Positions 28,729-38,383 of a stretch of 64,000 nucleotides of DNA are shown piece by piece; within the stretch, counting starts at the first letter, position 1, and every line of letters begins with the position of its first letter. The notes beneath the pieces were generated by a model. The model did no database searches. It was not told where the DNA came from and saw only the letters and a program-made list of their open reading frames with translations. Position numbers and translations under genes: made by a program. This DNA is from Devosia sp. (lineage in GTDB: Bacteria; Pseudomonadota; Alphaproteobacteria; Rhizobiales; Devosiaceae), in NCBI RefSeq assembly GCF_017307495.1, contig NZ_JAFKHE010000031.1:21397-85396 (forward strand). Reading direction: 5' to 3'.

Positions 28729-29748
28729 TCAGCCGCCAGTCATGCTCATGTGTCGGCTGACGGCCGGCGCTGCTCCCCGGCGGTCGATGATGAAATCGTG
28801 CCCCTTCGGCTTGTGAGCGATCGCCCGCTCGATCTCAGCGTGGAGCAGGTCGTCCGCCTCCGATGCTCTGAGCGGTTCGCGCAGGTCCACAGCATCCTCC
28901 TGCCCAAGGCACATGAAAAGGGTGCCCGTGCAGGTGACTCGGACCCGGTTACAGGTTTCACAGAAATTGTGGGTCAAAGGAGTGATGAACCCGACCCGGC
29001 CACCGGTTTCTGCCACGTTGACGTAAGTCGCAGGACCACCGGTCTTGTACGGAATGGGCTCCAGCGTCCACTGCTCGGCGAGCCGCTGCCTTACCAGCGA
29101 CAACGGGAGGAACTGGTCGGTTCGGTCGGCTTCGATCTCTCCGAGCGGCATGGTCTCGATGAGTGTCAGATCCATGCCTGCTCCATGGGCCCACTGCATC
29201 ATATCGGCAATCTCGCGCTCGTTGACGTCCTTCAGGGCTACGGCATTGATCTTCACCTGCAGGCCGGCGGCCTGGGCAGCGACGATGCCCTCCAGAACCT
29301 GATCCAGATTGCCGCGCCGCGTGATCGTTTTGAACTTCTCGGGGTCGAGCGTGTCGACCGAGACGTTGATGCGCCGAACGCCGGCATCTGCCAGTTCGAC
29401 GGCGTACCTTGCCAGCTGGGATCCGTTGGTAGTGAGGGTCAGTTCGTCGAGGGCGCCGCTGCTCAGGTGACGCGAGAGAGAACGGATCAGCTTCATCAGG
29501 TCGCGGCGGACCAATGGCTCCCCGCCGGTCAGGCGAAGTTTCCGCACGCCGCGCTCGATGAACGCCGAGCAAAGGCGGTCGAGCTCCTCGAGCGTGAGCA
29601 GATCCTTACGCGGCAGGAAGGTCATGTCCTCCGCCATGCAGTAGACGCATCGAAAGTCACACCGATCCGTCACGGACACCCGCAAATAGGTGATGTGACG
29701 CCGAAATGGATCGACCAGAGCCGGACGCTGCGGAAGCATCATGTTCAT
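28729..29748 (-). CDS. moaA: GTP 3',8-cyclase MoaA
   Basis: A 339-residue radical-SAM enzyme for the first step of molybdopterin synthesis. The SAM-cluster cysteines are C30, C34 and C37 (CDFRCVYC), the SAM-binding LTGGEP follows, the second 4Fe-4S cluster is in HNFCETCNRVRVTC and beyond, and the essential C-terminal Gly-Gly is present (...SMTGG). GGGAGGGG lies before the ATG. It heads moaA-mobA-mog and diverges from aioX. moaC, moaD and moaE are not in the window, so the chromosomal set must complete the pathway. Confidence 0.93.
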   Translation of the reverse strand: MNMMLPQRPALVDPFRRHITYLRVSVTDRCDFRCVYCMAEDMTFLPRKDLLTLEELDRLCSAFIERGVRKLRLTGGEPLVRRDLMKLIRSLSRHLSSGALDELTLTTNGSQLARYAVELADAGVRRINVSVDTLDPEKFKTITRRGNLDQVLEGIVAAQAAGLQVKINAVALKDVNEREIADMMQWAHGAGMDLTLIETMPLGEIEADRTDQFLPLSLVRQRLAEQWTLEPIPYKTGGPATYVNVAETGGRVGFITPLTHNFCETCNRVRVTCTGTLFMCLGQEDAVDLREPLRASEADDLLHAEIERAIAHKPKGHDFIIDRRGAAPAVSRHMSMTGG

Positions 29749-29879
29749 ATAGGGCCCCTCCCCATGACGAGGTCTAGCGGCCTCGACTTAGCCAATTTCC
29801 ATGCAAGAACCGGGCCGGTTTCACCTTAGAATTGTTCCATGCTAGCGTGACTTGCTGATCTGCGGAGGAGGACGCGATC

Positions 29880-30740
29880 ATGGGGACCATGAACCGGCGT
29901 GAGATGCTGGTCTTGGGCGGTTCGGCCGTCCTGGCGACAACTAGGCACGCCGTTGCGCAGGACGATGTACTTCGGTTCGCGTTGACGCCGGTCTTCCTCT
30001 CCTCGGATCTGGACCTGCTCGACCACCTGAAGGCCTATCTGGGCAAGGCCACCGGTCAGACGGTGCAACTTGTCACTCGACGGACCTACCAGGAGGTCAC
30101 GGCCCTGCTCGTCTCCGGACAGGTCGATGGGGCCTGGCTGTGCGGCTTCCCGTTCGTCGAGCACAAGACGCAACTGAGCTTGTTGGCGGTGCCTGTCTGG
30201 CGCGGGAAACCGCTCTATCAGTCCTACCTCATCTGCTCAGCAGATCGCGATGCTACCGCGATTGGGGACCTCGCCGACGACATTCATGCCTTTTCCGATC
30301 CGGACTCCAACTCCGGGTATCTGGTGACCGCAGCGGAACTCGCAAGGCAGAAGTCCACGCCGGACAAATTCTTCCGCCGGACCATTTTCACCTACAGCCA
30401 TTTCAACGTGGTTCGTGCCGTGGCTGCCGGACTCGCCCAAAGTGGGAGCGTGGACGGCTATGTCTATGAGGTACTGAAGGAAACCAGTCCAGCACTAATT
30501 GGCGGGACGCGTGTCGTACGGGCTTCCGAATGGTTCGGCTTTCCGCCGACCGCTGTTCCTCGGGCCGCTGCCACCTCGGCCAAAACATTCGATCTCCAGC
30601 AGGCGTTGCTGAACATGCACAAGGACGAAAGCGGCCAGGAAGTTCTGGCTATGCTGCGCCTCGATCGTTTCGCGGAACAGGAACCGGCGCTCTTCGCCTC
30701 GATCGAGCAAAACTGGGATTTGGTCCGGGGCATCACATGA
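29880..30740 (+). CDS. aioX: Periplasmic arsenite-binding sensor protein AioX
   Basis: A 286-residue PhnD-like periplasmic binding protein that detects arsenite for the AioS/AioR system. The leader NRREMLVLGGSAV is twin-arginine-like. The fold shows the family segments GQVDGAWLCGFPF and SDPDSNSGYLVT. Cysteines at 88 and 119 are the obvious arsenite-ligand candidates; a conserved cysteine is known to be required in AioX. GGAGGAGG precedes the ATG. The stop overlaps the aioS start (ATGA). A phosphonate-uptake role is unlikely because no permease adjoins it. Confidence 0.92.
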   Translation: MGTMNRREMLVLGGSAVLATTRHAVAQDDVLRFALTPVFLSSDLDLLDHLKAYLGKATGQTVQLVTRRTYQEVTALLVSGQVDGAWLCGFPFVEHKTQLSLLAVPVWRGKPLYQSYLICSADRDATAIGDLADDIHAFSDPDSNSGYLVTAAELARQKSTPDKFFRRTIFTYSHFNVVRAVAAGLAQSGSVDGYVYEVLKETSPALIGGTRVVRASEWFGFPPTAVPRAAATSAKTFDLQQALLNMHKDESGQEVLAMLRLDRFAEQEPALFASIEQNWDLVRGIT

Positions 30741-32188
30741 TTTCGAGGGTCCTCAAGCATGGCCTGCCCGTGACGGTGAGTGTGCCGCTCGTCGTAGTCC
30801 TGCTCATGGTCTTCGTGAGCTTTGGAGTCTCGCAGGTCGTCCTGGCGCGCCTGGCGGTGACGCAGGAGCGCCAGCTGACGGATCTGGCAAATGCCTACCT
30901 CGACGGCCTTGAGGCGGCACTCATTGACCCGGTGCTTCGCCAGGACCCTTGGGAAGTGTTCGACGCACTCGATCGGGCGAGAAACGTCTATGCGGCGGTA
31001 AGGCCCCTTTCGACGACCGTCACCGACGCGGCAGGAACGGTGCTCGCCTCCTCGGATCCGAAGTCGGCACCTATCGGCAGCGAGCTAAGCCCGGTAGCCC
31101 CGGAAACACAGGCTGATGTTGCTCTCGAGCAGAGCCAGCAAGTCGCTGTCCTCGACAGGACGCTATCGGTGGAGGGGCGCACCGTAGGGTACATATACGC
31201 CCAGTTGGACATCTCTCCGTTGCTCACCGAGCGTGGCGAGGTGCTCTGGTACCTTATCGCCAGCAACGCCGTCCTTACGCTCATTCTCGCCGCTCTGGGC
31301 TGGTTTGCGGTGCGTGGGATGATCGCTCCGATGAAGATCCTGATGGAGCACATCAACTCAGCCGCCGGAGGGACGGCCTTGCCCATCCCGGCCAACGTGG
31401 TGAAGCGCCAGGGCCCGGAATGGGCAAGGCTGTTTCGGCGGTTCAACACCATGGCGGAGGCATTCGCGGAACGCGAAACCCTGCTCACCAAAGTCGCCGA
31501 TGAAGAGCGGCTCGCCAGTCTCGGAAAACTCGCTTCCAGCGTGGCGCACGAGATCAATAACCCCCTGGGCGGCATCCTGAATGCTGTCGACACGATCAAG
31601 GTTCACGGCGACGATCCCCGCGTTCGCCTCAGCGCCGTCCAATTGGTAGATCGTGGGCTCCGCGGGATCCGGGATGTCGTGCAAACCGTACTCGCATCCT
31701 ATCGCGCTGACCGGGAGCCACGAGACCTGACGCCGGCGGACTTCGATGATCTGCTGGTACTTGTCCGCCCTGAGGTTCGCCGCAAGCAGATCAAGTTGAC
31801 CTGGTCGAACGACCTGCCCCCGGCCACGCCCGTCAACGCTTTTGGCATGCGGCAGGTCGTGCTGAACCTGCTGCTGAATGCCTGCCGCGCGACGCCAAAC
31901 GGGGGTGCACTGGTGTTCCGAGCGGAGGTGACGACCCGGGCGCTAGAGATCGAGGTCTCCGATCAGGGACCAGGGCTGCCGCCGCACATCGCCGAGTTCC
32001 TGGCCAACGACGGGCCCTCTGCAGCACGTCTGACATCGTCCGGACTAGGGCTGTGGGTCACCAAGCGAACCGTCAAGGAACAGGGCGGGTCGGTGATCGT
32101 TGGCAAGTCCGCCCAGGGCGGAGCGCGTTTCCGCATTGTTGTTCCCGTAGTTGTGGTCGTTGACGAGGAGATTGAGCGTGTCGCTTAG
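30737..32188 (+). CDS. aioS: Arsenite-responsive sensor histidine kinase AioS
   Basis: A 483-residue inner-membrane kinase: TM1 about 11-36, periplasmic sensor region about 37-170, TM2 about 171-193, a HAMP-like linker, a dimerisation helix with phospho-acceptor H271 (SSVAHEINNPLGG), and a HATPase domain with an N box near LNLLLNACRA and GLGLWVTK. It is thought to contact arsenite-loaded AioX in the periplasm and phosphorylate AioR. The start overlaps aioX by four bases; the end overlaps the aioR start by eleven. Confidence 0.93.
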   Translation: MISRVLKHGLPVTVSVPLVVVLLMVFVSFGVSQVVLARLAVTQERQLTDLANAYLDGLEAALIDPVLRQDPWEVFDALDRARNVYAAVRPLSTTVTDAAGTVLASSDPKSAPIGSELSPVAPETQADVALEQSQQVAVLDRTLSVEGRTVGYIYAQLDISPLLTERGEVLWYLIASNAVLTLILAALGWFAVRGMIAPMKILMEHINSAAGGTALPIPANVVKRQGPEWARLFRRFNTMAEAFAERETLLTKVADEERLASLGKLASSVAHEINNPLGGILNAVDTIKVHGDDPRVRLSAVQLVDRGLRGIRDVVQTVLASYRADREPRDLTPADFDDLLVLVRPEVRRKQIKLTWSNDLPPATPVNAFGMRQVVLNLLLNACRATPNGGALVFRAEVTTRALEIEVSDQGPGLPPHIAEFLANDGPSAARLTSSGLGLWVTKRTVKEQGGSVIVGKSAQGGARFRIVVPVVVVVDEEIERVA

Positions 32189-33503
32189 CGGACGAGTTGT
32201 GGGTCTCCTGGAAGACGACCTGATCATGGGCGAGTCGCTGGTTCAGCGGCTGGCCTTGGAAGGCACCGTGGTGCGCTGGTGGAAGACCGGCCGCGAGGCG
32301 ATCGCCGAACTAGGCAAGGCCAAGCCAGAGGCGGTTATCTGCGACATCCGCCTCCCCGATATGGGCGGTGATGAGGTCTTCAGGGAAATGGCTGCGACGG
32401 GTGGGGTTCCGCCTTTCCTGTTCATCACCGCCTTTGGCGATATCGACCATGCCGTGGGCCTGATCCGCGCCGGCGCTGGAGACTACCTGACCAAGCCATT
32501 CGAGATGCCGGACTTCCTCGAGCGCCTGCAGGGAATCCTCCCTGAGGTCGCGGCGAACGAGGTCGGGGCGCCGCTCGGCCAGTCGGCGGGGATGCGCTCG
32601 GTAGCCCAGAGCCTGAGGCGGGTCGCAAAAGTCAAAACCGCCGTCCTCCTCACCGGCGAGACGGGATCGGGCAAGGAGGTCTGTGCTCGGTTCCTCCACG
32701 AAGCGGGAGGCGCCGATCGCCCGTTCATCGCCGTGAACTGCGCGGCGATTCCCAACGATCTCATGGAGGCCGAACTCTTTGGGCACGAGAAGGGCGCGTT
32801 CACCGGCGCCCAGGCCCGGCACGCCGGGTATGCAGAACGAGCTGGCAAGGGAACACTGTTTCTCGACGAGATCAGCGAGTTGTCGCTCGCACTTCAATCC
32901 AAACTGCTGCGAGTCCTTGAAGAGCGCCGATTCTCACGTATTGGCGGAGAGAAAGTGCTTGAGTTCGAAGCCAGGGTCGTCTGCGCCACCAACGCGGATC
33001 TGGAAAAACGCGTCGAGGCCGGGAGTTTCCGGGAGGACCTCTATTACCGCATCAACGTCCTCAGCATTCAGGTGCCCCCACTTCGGGAGCGGCCGGAGGA
33101 CGTCATGCCGCTCTTAGAGATGTTCTTCGACACCTACGCACCGAGCTTCGACGCCGACCTGCGCGGCATCAGCGCCCTCGTCGAAGAGGTAGCTTTGACA
33201 CACCCGTGGCCAGGCAACGTGCGGGAGCTGAGAAATCGGGTCGAGCGGGCAGTGGCACTCGCGGCCGGCCCCTGGCTCATGCCGTCTGATCTGTTCCCGG
33301 AGCGGCGGCCTGCTGAAGTCGAGGAAGACGGACAAGTGCCGTCTCTCGAGGCCACGCGCGACGAGGCCGAACGCAAGCACATTCTTCGGGTGCTGGGGAT
33401 GACCAATAACGAGATGGCCCAATCCGCCAAGCTGCTCGGAATTTCGCGCACCACCCTTTGGGAGAAGATGAGGCGCCTTGGATTGTCATCCACGACCCAC
33501 TGA
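32178..33503 (+). CDS. aioR: Sigma-54-dependent response regulator AioR
   Basis: A 441-residue NtrC-family activator: receiver domain with acidic pocket EDD (12-14) and phospho-acceptor D56 (VICDIRLPD), central AAA+ domain with Walker A GETGSGKE (160-167) and the sigma-54 contact loop GAFTGA (206-211), and a C-terminal Fis-type helix-turn-helix. The GTG at 32178 has GAGGAG seven bases upstream and gives the normal N-terminus. It should activate the sigma-54 promoter found about 100 bases downstream, ahead of aioB. Confidence 0.94.
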   Translation: MSLSGRVVGLLEDDLIMGESLVQRLALEGTVVRWWKTGREAIAELGKAKPEAVICDIRLPDMGGDEVFREMAATGGVPPFLFITAFGDIDHAVGLIRAGAGDYLTKPFEMPDFLERLQGILPEVAANEVGAPLGQSAGMRSVAQSLRRVAKVKTAVLLTGETGSGKEVCARFLHEAGGADRPFIAVNCAAIPNDLMEAELFGHEKGAFTGAQARHAGYAERAGKGTLFLDEISELSLALQSKLLRVLEERRFSRIGGEKVLEFEARVVCATNADLEKRVEAGSFREDLYYRINVLSIQVPPLRERPEDVMPLLEMFFDTYAPSFDADLRGISALVEEVALTHPWPGNVRELRNRVERAVALAAGPWLMPSDLFPERRPAEVEEDGQVPSLEATRDEAERKHILRVLGMTNNEMAQSAKLLGISRTTLWEKMRRLGLSSTTH

Positions 33504-33605
33504 CGTTCGGATTTCCGAACCTGGCCGCCTGAGGCGTTCGCAAAGCCAAACGTGCCCATCCTGAATGCGGACTGCCGCGTCGGTCCTAACTGCCTTAGCC
33601 AGCCG

Positions 33606-33620
33606 TGGCACGGCCCTTGC
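33606..33620 (+). promoter_or_regulatory. Sigma-54 (-24/-12) promoter of aioBA
   Basis: TGGCACGGCCCTTGC matches the RpoN consensus TGGCAC-N5-TTGC exactly, with the invariant GG and GC. It lies 39 bases before the aioB ATG, in the 155-base gap after aioR, and AioR carries the GAFTGA sigma-54 loop. Aio expression is known to need RpoN in related rhizobia. Confidence 0.93.
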
Positions 33621-33658
33621 AGCACTGTCGTCACTGAGGCAGTTGCAGGGAGGGATCG

Positions 33659-34180
33659 ATGGCAAGCTGCGAAAAGCTCGTTGATATGGGGCGTCGCCAA
33701 TTTCTGAGGGGCGCCGGCATCGGCGTGGCGTCGGCCGCCACCGCTACGGTTGTGGCCCAGCCCGCCCAGGCGGCGCCGGGCCAGGCTCTGGTGAACTACC
33801 CGGCCAATCGGCTTGGCAACGTGTCCGACCTGATACTGAATGAGCCACTCGACGTGTCTTACCCCGACGACTCCGCTCCCGGCGTGCTGATCAAGCTCGG
33901 CACCAAGGTCGAGGGTGGTGCGGGACCCGACGGCGACATCGTCGGTTTCTCGACGATCTGCCCCCACAAGGGCTTCCCCATGTCGTTTGACGCCAACGAC
34001 AAGACCCTCAATTGCCCGGGTCACTACTCCCGCTTCGACTGTGAGAAAGGCGGCCAGCAGGTCTGGGGTCACGCCACGCAGAACCTGCCGCAGTACATCC
34101 TGCGGGTCGATGACAAGGGCGACATCTACGCAGAGGGGCTCGACGAGTTGCTCTACGGTCGCCTGTCCAACGTGCTCTGA
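33659..34180 (+). CDS. aioB: Arsenite oxidase small (Rieske) subunit
   Basis: A 173-residue Rieske protein. The Tat signal GRRQFLRGAG (11-20) exports the folded AioBA complex to the periplasm. The 2Fe-2S ligands are C101 and H103 (CPHKGF) and C119 and H122 (CPGHYSRFD). The positions that form the disulphide in bc1-type Rieske proteins are F106 and G121 here, so the cluster has no flanking disulphide, as in the NT-26 type of AioB. It passes electrons from AioA to cytochrome c. First gene of the sigma-54 operon. Confidence 0.96.
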   Translation: MASCEKLVDMGRRQFLRGAGIGVASAATATVVAQPAQAAPGQALVNYPANRLGNVSDLILNEPLDVSYPDDSAPGVLIKLGTKVEGGAGPDGDIVGFSTICPHKGFPMSFDANDKTLNCPGHYSRFDCEKGGQQVWGHATQNLPQYILRVDDKGDIYAEGLDELLYGRLSNVL

Positions 34181-34191
34181 GGGAGGAAGTC

Positions 34192-36657
34192 ATGGCTTTC
34201 AAGCGACATATCGATCGGCTTCCGATTATTCCCGCCGGCGCCAAGGAACAGATCGTCACCTGCCACTTCTGCATCGTCGGCTGCGGCTACCATGCCTACA
34301 GCTGGCCGGTGAACAAGCAGGGCGGCACCGACCCGTCCGAAAACGTCTTCGGCGTCGATCTCTCTGTGCAGCAGGATGCCGACACGTCGAACTGGTACGC
34401 TCCGTCGATGTACAACATCGTCAAGCAGGACGGCAAAGACGTCCACCTCGTCATCAAGCCGGATCCCGGCTGCGAGGTGAACTCCGGCCTCGGCTCGATC
34501 CGCGGCGCCCGCATGGCGGAGCTCAGCTACAGCAAGGCCCGCCTAACTCAGCAGCAGCGCCTCACCGACCCGATGGTCTGGCGCTACGGCCAGATGCAGC
34601 CAACGAGTTGGGACGATGCACTCGATCTCGTCGCCCGCGTGACCGCTGCCGTCATCGATGATCAGGGTGAGGACGGCCTCTTCGTCTCGGCGTTCGACCA
34701 TGGCGGCGCCGGCGGCGGTTATGAGAACACCTGGGGCACCGGCAAGCTCTATTTCGGCGCCATGAAGGTGAAGAACATCCGTATCCATAACCGGCCGGCT
34801 TATAACTCCGAGGTGCACGCTACCCGCGACATGGGCATCGGCGAACTTAATAACTGCTACGAGGACGCCGAACTCGCCGACACGATCTTCGCGGTAGGCA
34901 CGAACTCGTTGGAGACGCAGACCAACTACTTCTTGAACCACTGGGTGCCCAACCTTCGCGGCAGCTCGATGGACAAGAAGCAGGAGCAACTGCAGGACGA
35001 GCCGCACGCTCCCGGTCGAATCGTCATCGTCGATCCGCGCCGCACGGTCACTGTCAATGCCGCCGAGGTCGAGGCCGGCAAGGACAACGTCCTGCACCTC
35101 GCCATCAACTCCGGCACCGACCTGGCGCTGTTCAACGCCCTCTTCACCTACGTGGCCGACCAGGGCTGGATCGACAAGGACCTTATCGCCAACTCGACCA
35201 CCGGTTTCGATGAGGCGCTTGCGGCCAACCGCATGACCGTTGAAGAGGCCGCCGAGATCACCGGCCTCGCGACCGCCGACATCATCAAGGCAGCCGAGTG
35301 GATCGCGCAGCCCAAGGAAGGCGACAAGCGTCGGCGGACGATGTTCGCCTACGAAAAGGGCCTGATCTGGGGCAACGACAACTACCGCACCAATGCAGCT
35401 CTTGCTGCGCTCGCTCTGGCCACGGGCAATGTCGGTCAGCCCGGTGGCGGTTGCGTCCGCATGGGCGGCCACCAGGAAGGCTACGTGCGTCCGTCTGATG
35501 CCCATGTCGGCCGGCCGGCAGCCTACGTCGACCAGTTGCTGATCAGTGGCAAGGGCGGTGTCCACCACATCTGGGCCTGCGACCACTACAAGACGACGCT
35601 GAACGCCATGGAATTCAAGCGGGTCTACAAGGAACGCACCGACAAGGTGAAGGACGCCATGTTATCGGTGCCCTACGGTGATCGTGACGCAATGGTCGCA
35701 GCCATCGTCGCAGCGATCAAGGACGGCGGCCTGTTCTCGGTCGACGTCGATATCGTGCCAACGAAGATCGGCCAGGCGGCGCATGTCTGGCTGCCGGCCG
35801 CGACTTCGGGCGAGATGCATCTCACCTCGATGAACGGCGAACGCCGCATGAGGCTCACGGACAAGTACATGGATGCGCCGGGTCAGGCCTTGCCCGACTG
35901 CATCATCGCGGCCCGCATTGCCAACAACCTCGAGCGTGTGTTCCGGGAAACCGGCAACGACGCTTACGCCGACCAGTTCAAGGGTTTTGACTGGCAGACC
36001 GAAGAAGACGCGTTCATGGATGGCTACCATCAGAACGCCGGTGGCGGCGAGTTCGTGACCTACGAGCGGCTCCGCGCGATGGGCACTAACGGCTTCCAGG
36101 AGCCGGCAACTGGCTTCGAGGATGGCAAGATCATCGGGACCAAGCGCCTCTATTCCGATGGCAAGTTCGGCGGCAAGGACGGGAAGGCCACCTTCATGGC
36201 CACCGAGTGGCGCGGCCTGCAGGCTGAAGGCAAGCAGGCCGAGAAGGGCAAGTGGCCGTTCCTCATCAACAACGGTCGAGCCAACCACGTCTGGCAGAGT
36301 GCCTATCTCGACCAGGAAGAGGAGCTGGTCCAGGACCGCTTCCCCTACCCCTACATCGAGATGAATCCGGACGACATGACCGAACTCGGCCTGTCGCAGG
36401 GCGATCTCGTCGAGGTCTACAACGACAACGGCTCGACGCAGGCCATGGCCTGGCCGACCCCGTCAGCGCGGAAGAAGGAGAGCTTCATGCTCTTCGGCTA
36501 TCCGAGCGGGGTTCAGGGCAACGTCGTATCGGCCGGCGTGAACGAGTTCATCATCCCGAACTATAAGCAGACGTGGGGCGCGATCCGCAAGATCTCGAGC
36601 ATCCCGGGGAATGCAGCTCACCTGAGCTTCAAGTCCCAGGAATACCCGCAGTCCTGA
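34192..36657 (+). CDS. aioA: Arsenite oxidase large (molybdopterin) subunit
   Basis: An 821-residue DMSO-reductase-family enzyme that oxidises arsenite to arsenate. The 3Fe-4S ligands are C24, C27 and C31 (CHFCIVGC); as usual for AioA, a 4Fe-4S fourth ligand is absent and the protein has no signal peptide, being exported with AioB. Two Mo-bis-MGD-binding domains follow, with family segments HNRPAYNSEVHATRD and GGGCVRMGGHQEGYVRP that carry the substrate-pocket His and Arg residues. GGGAGGAAG precedes the ATG. Length is normal. Confidence 0.97.
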   Translation: MAFKRHIDRLPIIPAGAKEQIVTCHFCIVGCGYHAYSWPVNKQGGTDPSENVFGVDLSVQQDADTSNWYAPSMYNIVKQDGKDVHLVIKPDPGCEVNSGLGSIRGARMAELSYSKARLTQQQRLTDPMVWRYGQMQPTSWDDALDLVARVTAAVIDDQGEDGLFVSAFDHGGAGGGYENTWGTGKLYFGAMKVKNIRIHNRPAYNSEVHATRDMGIGELNNCYEDAELADTIFAVGTNSLETQTNYFLNHWVPNLRGSSMDKKQEQLQDEPHAPGRIVIVDPRRTVTVNAAEVEAGKDNVLHLAINSGTDLALFNALFTYVADQGWIDKDLIANSTTGFDEALAANRMTVEEAAEITGLATADIIKAAEWIAQPKEGDKRRRTMFAYEKGLIWGNDNYRTNAALAALALATGNVGQPGGGCVRMGGHQEGYVRPSDAHVGRPAAYVDQLLISGKGGVHHIWACDHYKTTLNAMEFKRVYKERTDKVKDAMLSVPYGDRDAMVAAIVAAIKDGGLFSVDVDIVPTKIGQAAHVWLPAATSGEMHLTSMNGERRMRLTDKYMDAPGQALPDCIIAARIANNLERVFRETGNDAYADQFKGFDWQTEEDAFMDGYHQNAGGGEFVTYERLRAMGTNGFQEPATGFEDGKIIGTKRLYSDGKFGGKDGKATFMATEWRGLQAEGKQAEKGKWPFLINNGRANHVWQSAYLDQEEELVQDRFPYPYIEMNPDDMTELGLSQGDLVEVYNDNGSTQAMAWPTPSARKKESFMLFGYPSGVQGNVVSAGVNEFIIPNYKQTWGAIRKISSIPGNAAHLSFKSQEYPQS

Positions 36658-36697
36658 TTGAGCAAGGCCCGGCGGCGTTAGTCGTCGGGCCATTCCC

Positions 36698-37957
36698 ATG
36701 ACCTTCATTCCCCTCAGCCCCCCACACGGCGCTTCGGAGCCGATTTCGCTCGATGAGGCGTACGCGGCCATCGAGCGACTTCTTGCGCCCATTGCGACGA
36801 CCGAGACGGTTTCCCTTGCCGAGGCTTCCGACCGCGTGCTTGCGACCGAGGCGAGGTCAGGCATCCCCCTCCCCGCGTTCGACAACTCGGCTGTCGACGG
36901 ATACGGGATCCACGAAGATGACGTGGCACATACCGGAAAGCTGGATGTGATCGGTCGGGTGACGGCAGGGAACCCGTCGACACTGGCTCTGCGGCCGGGA
37001 CAGGCGGTCCATCTCGCCACCGGCGCTATCATCCCCGAAGGTGTCGCAACCGTTGCGATGCATGAAAAGACCGTTCGCGCCGGCGCCAATGTGGTCCTGC
37101 GCGAGCCCCACGCCATCGGCGCCAATATCCGAAAGTCCGGCGAGGACGTCACCGAAGGATCCGTTGTCGTCCACGCGGGCACGCTTCTGGACTATCGCCA
37201 TGTAGCAATCCTCGCTTCAGCGGGCCTCCCTGCTGTCTCGGTTCGACGCAAGGTTCGGGTCGCCCTGCTATCGACAGGGGACGAAGTTCGCCCAGCCGGA
37301 GAGCGGCTCGAGACCGGACAGATTTACGACGTGAATAGTCCGATGCTCAGCGCCCTCCTGGACCGCGGGTATGCGGAGGTGGTTGCGAGCCCTCACACTG
37401 CGGATGATGCCGAGACCATCGGTCGGCTCCTGCTCGCGGTTTCCGATGGGGTTGATCTCATCATCACCACGGGTGGTGCGGCCGGCAGCGACAGCGACCA
37501 CGCACTCGCCGCCGTTCTCGCCGCCGGCGGTTTGGCGACGTCGCTGCGCCTGTCATTGCGCCCCGGCAAGCCCATCGTAGTTGGACGGATCGGCCCATGT
37601 CTCGTGCTGTCGTTGCCGGGCAATCCCCTGGCGGCGCTGGTGAACTTCCTGCTTTTCGCAAGACCAGCAATGTTGGCGCTGTCGGGGAAGGACTTCCGCC
37701 GCCCCCGGGGTCAGGCGGCCGTTGCGGCTGAGCAGATCAGCCACACGGCCGGCCGAACCGAGTTCGCTCCCGGCCGCATCGTCGGCATCGCGCCGGACGG
37801 GCGGCCACTGGTAGTCCGCATCGGTCGGGGCGGATCGGCTCGCTTGCGACCACTGGTCGATGCGGACGGCCTCATCGAACTCGACCCCGACCGGTCGACC
37901 GTTGAGACCGGGGCGCCCCTTCATTTCCACCCCTTCTCCGCCTCGTTTGCTCCATAG
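36698..37957 (+). CDS. moeA: Molybdopterin molybdenumtransferase MoeA
   Basis: A 419-residue enzyme that inserts molybdate into adenylated molybdopterin. Family landmarks are the N-terminal SLAEASDRVLATE, PAFDNSAVDGYG, the domain with TTGGAAGSDSDH (replacing the usual TTGGVSVGDYD) and SLPGNPLAALVNF. It lies 40 bases after aioA with an imperfect hairpin (36666-36691) in between, so it probably serves the oxidase specifically. The altered glycine-rich loop sets it apart from housekeeping MoeA. Confidence 0.92.
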   Translation: MTFIPLSPPHGASEPISLDEAYAAIERLLAPIATTETVSLAEASDRVLATEARSGIPLPAFDNSAVDGYGIHEDDVAHTGKLDVIGRVTAGNPSTLALRPGQAVHLATGAIIPEGVATVAMHEKTVRAGANVVLREPHAIGANIRKSGEDVTEGSVVVHAGTLLDYRHVAILASAGLPAVSVRRKVRVALLSTGDEVRPAGERLETGQIYDVNSPMLSALLDRGYAEVVASPHTADDAETIGRLLLAVSDGVDLIITTGGAAGSDSDHALAAVLAAGGLATSLRLSLRPGKPIVVGRIGPCLVLSLPGNPLAALVNFLLFARPAMLALSGKDFRRPRGQAAVAAEQISHTAGRTEFAPGRIVGIAPDGRPLVVRIGRGGSARLRPLVDADGLIELDPDRSTVETGAPLHFHPFSASFAP

Positions 37958-37966
37958 GACCTCAGG

Positions 37967-38359
37967 ATGAAACTGCTTTTTGCTGCAACTGTCGCCGTCG
38001 CCTGCATCACCTCGACTACTCATGCGCAGGACGCCGTTGCCGGCGCCACTGTGTTCAAGAAGTGCATGTCCTGCCACGCGGTCGGCGAAGGCGCCAAGAA
38101 TAAGGTCGGACCCGAATTGAACGGCGTCATCGGACGCCCAGTTGCATCAATCAGTGGGTACAACTACTCGGCAGCGATGAAAGGCTCTGGCCTTACCTGG
38201 GACGAGGCAACCCTCATCGAGTTTTTGAAGGGGCCAAAGGCTCTCGTGCCGGGCACCAAGATGGCGTTTGCAGGCCTGAAGACTGACGCCGATATCGCAA
38301 ATGTGGTTGCTTACTTGAAGCAGTTCGCCGCAGACAGCAGCGGGACCCCGGCTCCATGA
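37967..38359 (+). CDS. Periplasmic cytochrome c, electron acceptor of arsenite oxidase
   Basis: A 130-residue class I cytochrome c. Sec signal (about 1-20), single haem motif CMSCH at about 33-37, and axial methionine in GTKMAFAGL, the pattern of cytochrome c2/c552. The position at the end of aioBA-moeA points to the soluble carrier that takes electrons from AioB to the terminal oxidase (the AioC role in NT-26). It starts ten bases after moeA. Confidence 0.92.
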   Translation: MKLLFAATVAVACITSTTHAQDAVAGATVFKKCMSCHAVGEGAKNKVGPELNGVIGRPVASISGYNYSAAMKGSGLTWDEATLIEFLKGPKALVPGTKMAFAGLKTDADIANVVAYLKQFAADSSGTPAP

Positions 38360-38375
38360 CACCGGAACCGGTGTC
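38358..38375 (+). terminator. Hairpin at the end of the aio operon
   Basis: Perfect 8-bp stem GACACCGG / CCGGTGTC with an AA loop directly at the cytochrome c stop codon. No T-run follows, so it may protect the transcript's 3' end or end it with Rho. Confidence 0.5.
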
Positions 38376-38383
38376 GTGCGACC

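Noticed and set aside
29880..30740. Reading the PhnD-like gene before aioS as a phosphonate-binding protein
   Set aside because: It overlaps aioS, has no adjacent permease or ATPase and fits AioX in length and context.
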